From NCBI GenBank assembly GCA_002367285.1, contig DFBF01000237.1:1-5538 (forward strand): a stretch of 5,538 nt of DNA. The letters are read 5' to 3'. Below are positions 1 to 4,801 of this stretch, piece by piece. Both the position numbers and the translations under genes were made by a program. Source of the stretch: Rhodobacteraceae bacterium UBA3087 (GTDB lineage: Bacteria > Pseudomonadota > Alphaproteobacteria > Rhodobacterales > Rhodobacteraceae). Positions within the stretch are counted from its first letter, which is position 1, and every line of letters begins with the position of its first letter. The notes under the pieces are model-generated. The model searched no databases, had not been told where the DNA came from, and worked only from the letters and a program-made list of their open reading frames with translations.

Positions 1-1416
1 CATGACCATCGGGCTTTCATGCGCGTGATCATGCGTGTGCTTGTCGCCGCGCGCGTCGCCATAGAAGGTCATGAACATCAGTCGCCAGGAATAGAAGCTG
101 GTGAACAACGCCGCGATAACCAGCATCCAGAAGGCATATCCGCCCTGGGTGCCCGCAAAGGCGCTTTCGATAATCGCATCTTTCGACAGGAAGCCGGCGA
201 AACCAATCGTGGTCAGCGGAATGCCAACCCCGGTGATGGCCAGCGTACCGATCATCATCGCCCAGAACGTCATGGGCAGTTTCTTCCGCAGCCCGCCGTA
301 ATTGCGCATGTCCTGTTCGTGGTGCATGCCGTGGATGACCGACCCGGCCCCCAGGAACAACATCGCCTTAAAGAAGGCGTGGGTGAACAGGTGGAACATG
401 GCGACCGAATAGACGCCGACACCAGCGGCCACGAACATGTACCCCAACTGGGACATGGTCGAATAGGCGATGACGCGTTTGATGTCGTTTTGCACCAGAC
501 CTATGGTCGCGGCGACAAAGGCGGTCGAGGCGCCTAGGAAGACGATGAACGCAGTAGCCTGCGGCGCGTATTCCATCAAGGGCGACATGCGGCAGACCAG
601 GAAGACCCCGGCGGTGACCATGGTCGCGGCGTGGATCAGCGCCGACACAGGCGTCGGACCTTCCATCGCGTCGGGCAACCACGTGTGCAGGAACAGCTGC
701 GCCGATTTGCCCATGGCTCCGACAAACAGCAGGAAGGCCAGCAGGTTGGCAGCGTTCCAGTCACGCCACAGGAAATGCAGATCCATCTCCGCCAGCGCGG
801 GGGCGGCGGCAAAGATGTCGTCGAACTTGATGCTGTCTGTCAGCCAGAACAGACCAAGGATGCCCAGGGCGAAGCCAAAGTCACCCACACGGTTGACCAC
901 GAACGCCTTGATGGCGGCGGCGTTTGCGCTGGGTTTCTTGTAATAAAAGCCGATCAGCAGGTACGAGGCAACGCCCACGCCTTCCCAGCCAAAAAACATC
1001 TGAAGCAGGTTATCAGCGGTCACCAGCGCCAGCATGGTGAAGGTGAAGAAGGACAGATAGGCAAAGAACCGGGGGCGATAGCTTTCGCCTTTGAACTGCG
1101 GATCATCGGCCATGTAGCCCATGGAATACATGTGAACCAGCGATGACACCGTGGTCACGACCACCAGCATGATCGCAGTCAGACGGTCCAGGCGGATCGC
1201 CCAGTCAACCGACAGCGTGCCGGACTGAACCCAGTCCAGAATGTGGATTTGTTGCGTGTGGCCGTCGTGGGTCAGGAAGACGACCCAAGACAGGAACGCG
1301 GCCAGAAACAACAGCGCTGTTGTCAGGTATTGCGCGCCCTTGTCGCCAATGAAACGGTGCCCGAAGCCCGCAATCAGCGCGCCCAGCAGCGGGGCAAAGA
1401 GGATGATGCTTGCCAT
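1..1416 (-). CDS. nuoL: NADH-quinone oxidoreductase subunit L (ND5 homologue), N-terminal 472 residues (3' end outside window)
   Basis: An antiporter-like proton-pumping subunit at the distal end of the complex I membrane arm. From the ATG at 1416 the frame stays open for 472 codons to the left edge, ending exactly on a codon boundary. Conserved features include Glu145 in FFGWEGVGVASYLLIG (E. coli Glu144), Asp179 in NRVGDFGFALG, and Lys237 and His262 in the hallmark GKSAQLFLHTWLPDAMEGP and VSALIHAATMVTAGV blocks. His342, His346 and Lys350 lie in MFHLFTHAFFKAMLFLGAG, and Lys412 in FLSKDAII. The His-rich loop HTHDHAHESP (460-469) lies just before the cut. The full protein is normally about 700 residues, so the C-terminal transmembrane helices and the long lateral helix are missing. 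An AAAGG within the nuoK end, 9 nt upstream, and a closer AAGAG could bind the ribosome. Identification is certain. Confidence 0.98.
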   Translation of the reverse strand, partial: MASIILFAPLLGALIAGFGHRFIGDKGAQYLTTALLFLAAFLSWVVFLTHDGHTQQIHILDWVQSGTLSVDWAIRLDRLTAIMLVVVTTVSSLVHMYSMGYMADDPQFKGESYRPRFFAYLSFFTFTMLALVTADNLLQMFFGWEGVGVASYLLIGFYYKKPSANAAAIKAFVVNRVGDFGFALGILGLFWLTDSIKFDDIFAAAPALAEMDLHFLWRDWNAANLLAFLLFVGAMGKSAQLFLHTWLPDAMEGPTPVSALIHAATMVTAGVFLVCRMSPLMEYAPQATAFIVFLGASTAFVAATIGLVQNDIKRVIAYSTMSQLGYMFVAAGVGVYSVAMFHLFTHAFFKAMLFLGAGSVIHGMHHEQDMRNYGGLRKKLPMTFWAMMIGTLAITGVGIPLTTIGFAGFLSKDAIIESAFAGTQGGYAFWMLVIAALFTSFYSWRLMFMTFYGDARGDKHTHDHAHESPMVM

Positions 1417-1421
1417 GTCTC

Positions 1422-1727
1422 TTAGCCTTTCATCACGTTGACATCTTCAACCGCGATCGTGCCACGGTTGCGGAAGAAGCTGACCAGAATGGCCAGGCCA
1501 ATCGCGGCCTCGGCCGCAGCGACGGTCAGGATGAACAGGGTAAACACCTGCCCGACCAGATCATTCAGATACGAGCTGAAGGCGACCAGGTTGATGTTCA
1601 CCGCCAGCAGCATCAGCTCGATCGACATGAGCAGAATGATGATGTTCTTGCGGTTCAGGAAAAGCCCGAAAACGCCGATGACGAACAACGCCGCCGCCAC
1701 GCTCAGGTAATGTTCAAGTCCAACCAT
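1422..1727 (-). CDS. nuoK: NADH-quinone oxidoreductase subunit K (ND4L homologue)
   Basis: A complete 101-residue three-helix membrane subunit of complex I (about 5-24, 28-50, 58-85), the usual length for the family. It forms part of the proton path between NuoJ and the antiporter-like NuoN. Both membrane-embedded glutamates important in E. coli NuoK are present: Glu37 in MSIELMLLAVNINLVAF (E. coli Glu36) and Glu73 in LTVAAAEAAIGLAI (E. coli Glu72). NRKNIIILLMSIELML (25-40) is the most conserved stretch. The start at 1727 follows GAGGGA. The TAA stop lies 5 nt before the nuoL ATG, so the two are likely coupled. Identification is certain. Confidence 0.99.
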   Translation of the reverse strand: MVGLEHYLSVAAALFVIGVFGLFLNRKNIIILLMSIELMLLAVNINLVAFSSYLNDLVGQVFTLFILTVAAAEAAIGLAILVSFFRNRGTIAVEDVNVMKG

Positions 1728-1826
1728 ATCGTCCCTCTGGGCTTTTGCCCGTTTCTTGTCGTTCTTGGCCCGAGATGCCCCGGACCCTTGTCTTGTCTCG
1801 GCCCCGTTGGGCCATCCGGGTTGGAC
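1728..1826 (-). promoter_or_regulatory. 99-nt nuoJ-nuoK intercistronic spacer with short inverted repeats
   Basis: This is the longest non-coding stretch in the window and the only nuo junction here longer than 14 nt. On the minus strand it is rich in G and A. It contains a GGCCC-AACG-GGGCC inverted repeat (about 1800-1813), a longer-range GGCCGAGA/TCTCGGGCC pair with one bulged base (1803-1796 with 1775-1767), and a small GGGC-AAAA-GCCC hairpin (1750-1739) directly before the nuoK ribosome site. The first two share bases and would be alternatives. No U-run follows any stem, so these are not typical intrinsic terminators. Possible roles are an mRNA processing site, a stabilising element or translational control of nuoK; none is proven. 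Confidence 0.45.
1732..1737 (-). promoter_or_regulatory. Shine-Dalgarno for nuoK
   Basis: GAGGGA on the minus strand, with its GAGG core 6 nt from the ATG at 1727. It supports that start and shows that nuoK initiates independently of nuoJ, which ends about 100 nt upstream. A GGGC/GCCC mini-hairpin ends one base before the AGAGGGAC stretch. Confidence 0.7.
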
Positions 1827-2441
1827 TTACAGCCCCTGCCCCGGTTTCACGTCAATCACGTCCATGGCTTTCGCCGGGTCGCGGTGCATTTGCGCAATCA
1901 CGTTCTGGCGTTTCACGTTTGTGCGGTGGCGCAGCGTCAACACGATGGCGCCGATCATGGCGACCAACAGGATCAGACCGGCCAGCTGGAACAGCAGGAT
2001 GTAATCGGTGTACAGGATCTGACCCAGCGCCAGCGTGTTATGCGTGTCTTCCAGGGCTGGTGCGATGGCCGCGCGCGCGCTTTCGGCGCCGTCAGCGAAC
2101 TGCCACACACCCAGAACCGCGCCCAGTTGCATCAACAACACGACCCCGATCAGCATGGCCAGCGGCACAGATTTGGCCATCTCGGCCTTAAGTTCGGCAA
2201 AATCGACGTCCAGCATCATGACGACGAACAGGAACAGCACCGCGACCGCGCCGACATAGACGATGATCAACAGCATCGCGACGAATTCCGCGCCCAGCAG
2301 GACGAACAATCCGGCCGCGCCCAGGAAGGATGCGATCAGCCACAGGACCGAGTGCACGGGGTTCTTTGACACCACCGTAAACAGGCCCGACGCCACCGTC
2401 GTGATGGCAAAGATGTAAAATGCGATATCGGCGACGCTCAT
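1827..2441 (-). CDS. nuoJ: NADH-quinone oxidoreductase subunit J (ND6 homologue)
   Basis: A complete 204-residue membrane-arm subunit of complex I, lying between NuoH/NuoA and NuoK. Five hydrophobic segments are visible (about 2-23, 28-48, 52-78, 90-112, 142-168), as expected for the family. Signatures are KNPVHSVLWLI (26-36) and the highly conserved third helix GAEFVAMLLIIVYVGA (50-65), continuing through AVLFLFVVMMLD to residue 78. In structures this helix carries the pi-bulge linked to coupling, and Tyr62 fits the conserved tyrosine there. The hydrophilic C-terminal tail (about 170-204, RHRTNVKRQNVIAQMHRDPAK) is typical of alphaproteobacterial NuoJ. The ATG at 2441 has a GAGGAGG site upstream. 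The gene is followed by the only sizeable spacer in the window before nuoK. Identification is certain. Confidence 0.98.
   Translation of the reverse strand: MSVADIAFYIFAITTVASGLFTVVSKNPVHSVLWLIASFLGAAGLFVLLGAEFVAMLLIIVYVGAVAVLFLFVVMMLDVDFAELKAEMAKSVPLAMLIGVVLLMQLGAVLGVWQFADGAESARAAIAPALEDTHNTLALGQILYTDYILLFQLAGLILLVAMIGAIVLTLRHRTNVKRQNVIAQMHRDPAKAMDVIDVKPGQGL
2438..2441 (-). other. ATGA overlap, CMD-like stop / nuoJ start
   Basis: The nuoJ ATG (2441-2439) overlaps the TGA (2440-2438) of the preceding CMD-like gene. Unlike the nuoI junction, nuoJ also has a strong ribosome site of its own, so coupling here is probably supplementary. Confidence 0.8.
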
Positions 2442-2845
2442 GCGCTGCCCTCCTCGTTCTCGTCAAAGACGCTCTGCGCCAGTTCCAATGCGCGGTTCAT
2501 GGCCGGAAGGCCGCCCAGCATCGACATTTGATAGATCACCTCGGCGATCTCTTTTTGCGTGGCACCCGCTTCAATGGCATGGCGCACGGTCATTTTTACC
2601 TGTGCATCCGCCTGCGCCCCCAGCACGGTCAGACCGGCCAGCGTGATCAACATGCGGGTTTTGGCATCCAGCCCGTCCTTGTTGAAGGCGTTGCCAAACA
2701 TCATGTCCATCATGTCTTTCGGCATGGTCGGCATGAGCTTGTCCAGACCCTGGGGCTTGAACGTCTCCAGCGCAGGGTTGAAGGAGCGAAGCATCTCCTG
2801 CCCCTGCGCCATCATGTCTGCATATAGTTTGGAGAAATCGTTCAT
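2438..2845 (-). CDS. Carboxymuconolactone-decarboxylase-like (CMD/AhpD-fold) protein inside the nuo operon
   Basis: A complete 135-residue soluble helical protein. Residues about 48-128 resemble the CMD family: R64 and the LITLAGLTVLG helix, then TVRHAIEAGATQKEIAEVI (86-104), then GGLPAMNRALELA (111-123). This matches the family's usual order of an arginine-containing helix, an h.r.Al..G.t.eEi.Ev block and a G.P...A block. The N-terminal about 45 residues are an extra, methionine-rich, probably helical extension (DMMDMMFGNAF at 44-54; 15 Met overall). There is no cysteine anywhere, so it cannot be a CxxC AhpD-type peroxidase. The spot where PcaC-like proteins usually have His (HVRGAL) is Thr86. 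There is no signal peptide, so it should be cytoplasmic. It overlaps nuoI and nuoJ by four bases each, so it is an integral operon member. Phasin-like or assembly/stability roles are conceivable but unsupported. The family call is from remembered motifs; the function is unknown. Confidence 0.87.
   Translation of the reverse strand: MNDFSKLYADMMAQGQEMLRSFNPALETFKPQGLDKLMPTMPKDMMDMMFGNAFNKDGLDAKTRMLITLAGLTVLGAQADAQVKMTVRHAIEAGATQKEIAEVIYQMSMLGGLPAMNRALELAQSVFDENEEGSA
2449..2455 (-). promoter_or_regulatory. Strong Shine-Dalgarno for nuoJ
   Basis: The minus strand reads GAGGAGG, followed by a 7-nt spacer to the nuoJ ATG at 2441. It is the best match to the anti-Shine-Dalgarno in the window and fixes the nuoJ start. 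It lies within the last codons of the CMD-like gene (Glu-Glu-Gly), which partly explains that protein's acidic C-terminus. Confidence 0.8.
2842..2845 (-). other. ATGA overlap, nuoI stop / CMD-like start
   Basis: The ATG of the CMD-like gene (2845-2843) and the TGA of nuoI (2844-2842) overlap in ATGA. The upstream sequence, GCACCGTACCG, holds no recognisable Shine-Dalgarno motif, so initiation probably depends on ribosomes finishing nuoI. This makes the extra gene product stoichiometrically dependent on a core complex I subunit. Confidence 0.8.
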
Positions 2846-3333
2846 CGGTACGGTGCATCCAGTTCAAGGTTGCGCGCGATCTCAGCTTCCCAGCGTTCGC
2901 CGTTGGCCAGCAGTTTTTCCTTGTCGTAAAACAGCTCTTCGCGCGTTTCGGTGGCGTATTCGAAATTCGGCCCCTCGACGATTGCGTCCACCGGGCAGGC
3001 CTCTTGGCAGAAGCCGCAATAGATGCATTTCGTCATGTCCAGGTCATAGCGCGTGGTGCGGCGCGAGCCGTCATCGCGCGGTTCGGCGTCGATGGTGATC
3101 GCCTGGGCCGGGCAGATTGCCTCGCACAGTTTACAGGCGATGCAGCGTTCTTCGCCATTGGGGTACCGGCGCAGCGCGTGTTCACCGCGAAAACGCGGGC
3201 TCAGCGGGCCTTTTTCATGCGGGTACATCAACGTCGCCTTGGGCTTGAAGAAGTATTTCAGACCCAGCTTGAAGCCGACAATGAAGTCGTACAGCAGAAA
3301 GTATTTCGTTGCGCGTGCGTAATCGAATGCCAT
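2842..3333 (-). CDS. nuoI: NADH-quinone oxidoreductase subunit I, 2x[4Fe-4S] ferredoxin-like (NDUFS8/TYKY homologue)
   Basis: A complete 163-residue subunit that carries clusters N6a and N6b and passes electrons from NuoG toward N2 in NuoB. Two CxxCxxCxxxCP motifs are intact: CIACKLCEAICP (Cys 64, 67, 70, 74) and CIYCGFCQEACP (Cys 103, 106, 109, 113). In this ferredoxin fold the fourth cysteine of each motif ligates the other cluster. An amphipathic N-terminal stretch (about 8-30) packs against the membrane subunits, followed by the mitochondria-like MYPHEKGPLSPRFRGEHALR (36-55). Length and both motifs match NDUFS8-type proteins closely. The ATG at 3333 is 3 nt after the nuoH stop; a run of six G within the nuoH end, 7 nt upstream, is the best ribosome site. 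The TGA overlaps the next gene's ATG. All eight cluster ligands are present, so the subunit should be functional. Confidence 0.99.
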   Translation of the reverse strand: MAFDYARATKYFLLYDFIVGFKLGLKYFFKPKATLMYPHEKGPLSPRFRGEHALRRYPNGEERCIACKLCEAICPAQAITIDAEPRDDGSRRTTRYDLDMTKCIYCGFCQEACPVDAIVEGPNFEYATETREELFYDKEKLLANGERWEAEIARNLELDAPYR

Positions 3334-3336
3334 TGA

Positions 3337-4374
3337 TCAGCCCCCCACGGTCCAGCGCACATAGGCGCCCCAGAACAGCCCGTATTGGGCGAAGAATGCG
3401 ACCAGAACGACCCAGGCCAGCGACATGGGGAGGAAAACTTTCCAGCCAATGCGCATCAGTTGGTCATAGCGGTAACGCGGCGTGATGGCTTTCACCATCG
3501 AGAAGATGAAGAAGAAGAACACGATCTTGATGAACAGCCAGATGATGCCATCGGGCAGTGCTTCGATCGGGCTGAGCCAGCCGCCAAAGAACAGGGTCGA
3601 GATCAGCGCGCACATCATGACGATGGCCACATATTCGCCGATCATGAACAGCAGGAACGGGGTGGATGAATATTCGACCTGATACCCAGCGACCAGTTCC
3701 GATTCAGCCTCGGGCAAATCGAACGGCGGGCGGTTGGTTTCGGCCAGCGCCGAGATCAGGAACAGGAACACCATCGGGAAGTGCGGCAGCCAGTACCAGC
3801 TGAAGATGCCCGCGCCGTCCTGTGCCATGACGATGTCGCCAAAGTTCATGGACCCGGTTGAGATGATGATGCCGATGATGATCAGACCAATGCTGACCTC
3901 ATAGGAAATCATCTGGGCCGCCGAGCGCAGCGCGCCCAGGAACGGGTATTTTGAGTTCGATGCCCAGCCGCCCATGATCACGCCGTAAACTTCCAGCGAT
4001 GAGACGGCGAAAACGAACAGAACCGCGACGTTCAGGTCGGCCAGAACCCAGCCATCATTGAACGGGATCACCGCCCAGACAGTCAGCGCCAGCACAAAGG
4101 ACATCATCGGTGCCAGCAGGAACACAAAGCGATCCGCGCCCGCCGGAATGACGATTTCCTTCAAGATGTATTTCACGAAATCCGCGAAGGATTGCAGCAG
4201 ACCAAAGGCGCCCACCACGTTGGGGCCCTTGCGCATTTGCACAGCCGCCCAGATCTTTCGGTCGCCCCAAAGCAGGAAGGCCAGCGCCACCAGCAGCGGC
4301 ACCACGATCAAAAGGCTTTGACCCAGGATGAGCAGGAAAATGCCCAGGTTCGTCGTTGTGAAGAATTCAACCAT
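3337..4374 (-). CDS. nuoH: NADH-quinone oxidoreductase subunit H (ND1 homologue)
   Basis: A complete 345-residue membrane subunit of complex I in the cytoplasmic membrane. It anchors the peripheral arm and forms much of the ubiquinone access chamber and the first proton/charge pathway. Eight hydrophobic segments are visible (about 12-36, 85-105, 114-135, 155-175, 198-212, 238-262, 277-298, 313-335). Family signatures are DRKIWAAVQMRKGPN (38-52) after the first helix; GWASNSKYPFLGALRSAAQ (136-154); the acidic quinone-site loop with ALAETNRPPFDLPEAESELV (209-228); and TPRYRYDQLMRIGWK (298-312). Position 38 is Asp where E. coli has Glu, which I believe is normal for alphaproteobacteria. The ATG at 4374 is preceded by AAGGG 11 nt upstream, overlapping the stop of the lipoprotein gene, and by a closer GATGAG. 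The stop is 3 nt before nuoI. Identification is certain. Confidence 0.99.
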   Translation of the reverse strand: MVEFFTTTNLGIFLLILGQSLLIVVPLLVALAFLLWGDRKIWAAVQMRKGPNVVGAFGLLQSFADFVKYILKEIVIPAGADRFVFLLAPMMSFVLALTVWAVIPFNDGWVLADLNVAVLFVFAVSSLEVYGVIMGGWASNSKYPFLGALRSAAQMISYEVSIGLIIIGIIISTGSMNFGDIVMAQDGAGIFSWYWLPHFPMVFLFLISALAETNRPPFDLPEAESELVAGYQVEYSSTPFLLFMIGEYVAIVMMCALISTLFFGGWLSPIEALPDGIIWLFIKIVFFFFIFSMVKAITPRYRYDQLMRIGWKVFLPMSLAWVVLVAFFAQYGLFWGAYVRWTVGG

Positions 4375-4388
4375 GTCTCATCATGCCC

Positions 4389-4799
4389 TTAGACCGTCGG
4401 TATCCCGTTTTCGATGCAGTTCTGGACGGTGACTTCTGCGTCAATCGTCTTCAAACCTCGCGGCAACGCGGCTGAGATGGTATAAACAGCATCTCCGGCC
4501 CAAACGCTACCGTTCTTGTCCACATTTGTGCGCACATGGCGCGCAAATCCGTATCCACGGATCAACGCATATTGCGCCGCCGCACATTCGCCATAGGCCG
4601 CGACGTCTTGATTGTCGCGCGCCCCTGTCATGTTTACCTGAAACGACACCAGATCGCCGTCCAGAAGACGCGTTTCAATGCCCTTATACGCCGGCGCGAA
4701 AGGGGTACCGCCGTCAACCGACGCCCCCTGTGGCGCACAGGCCGCCAGACTGCTGATCGCAGCTGAGGCCAAAGCGTATGTGGACATCTTGCGCATCAT
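4389..4799 (-). CDS. Small predicted lipoprotein encoded between nuoG and nuoH (function unknown)
   Basis: A 136-residue protein with no function that I recognise. The N-terminus is a lipoprotein signal: positive MMRK, a hydrophobic/small-residue stretch (about residues 7-18) and a lipobox L18-A19-A20-C21. Lipidated Cys21 would begin a mature protein of about 116 residues. The +2 residue is Ala, not Asp, so by the E. coli rule it would go to the outer membrane, a rule that may not hold in alphaproteobacteria. The mature part has only two more cysteines (72 and 128), which could form a periplasmic disulfide. There is no transmembrane helix or catalytic motif; the alternating pattern near 100-126 suggests beta strands. 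The ATG at 4799 overlaps the nuoG stop (TAATG). An AGGTGG about 10 nt upstream can serve as ribosome site; a second ATG follows at 4796. Its stop lies 14 nt before nuoH. Unassigned reading frames inside complex I operons are known from Paracoccus and Rhodobacter. A link to complex I is inferred only from position. Confidence 0.85.
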   Translation of the reverse strand: MMRKMSTYALASAAISSLAACAPQGASVDGGTPFAPAYKGIETRLLDGDLVSFQVNMTGARDNQDVAAYGECAAAQYALIRGYGFARHVRTNVDKNGSVWAGDAVYTISAALPRGLKTIDAEVTVQNCIENGIPTV

Positions 4800-4801
4800 T
4801 A
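4797..4801 (-). other. TAATG stop/start overlap, nuoG to lipoprotein
   Basis: The nuoG stop codon TAA (4801-4799) shares its last A with the ATG of the lipoprotein gene (4799-4797). A one-base overlap of this kind commonly supports termination-reinitiation by the same ribosome, so lipoprotein output is probably tied to nuoG translation. This supports the choice of the first of the two adjacent ATGs as start. Confidence 0.75.

Noticed and set aside
19..1146. Plus-strand open frames opposite nuoL (19-537, 470-943, 631-1146)
   Set aside because: They are antisense to the continuous, fully conserved NuoL frame, have low-complexity hydrophilic translations and match no family I know.
1739..1750. 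GGGC-AAAA-GCCC hairpin as an intrinsic terminator
   Set aside because: The stem is only 4 bp with no following U-run on the transcript, and a good ribosome site and nuoK follow at once.
1714..1815. A 33-codon minus-strand open frame (begins MAQRGRDKTR) in the nuoJ-nuoK spacer, overlapping the nuoK start
   Set aside because: There is no Shine-Dalgarno before its ATG, and the Arg/Gly/Gln-rich composition looks like translated non-coding GC-rich sequence. It could only be kept if conserved in relatives.
1410..2369. A 319-codon open frame on the plus strand opposite nuoJ and nuoK
   Set aside because: It runs antisense to two certain genes and across their spacer. Its translation is dominated by Gln, His, Asp and Arg, the usual mirror image of hydrophobic membrane-protein codons in GC-rich DNA. 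It has no recognisable domain.
2438..2845. Annotating the CMD-like gene as an alkylhydroperoxidase (AhpD) or as gamma-carboxymuconolactone decarboxylase PcaC
   Set aside because: The CxxC needed for AhpD is absent (no cysteine at all), the PcaC-typical His is Thr, and no aromatic-degradation genes are nearby.
4367..4384. A five-codon minicistron (MMRHG, then TGA) overlapping the nuoH start out of frame
   Set aside because: It is too short to judge and ATGATG arises easily. I see no leader-peptide pattern such as repeated codons or an attenuator hairpin.
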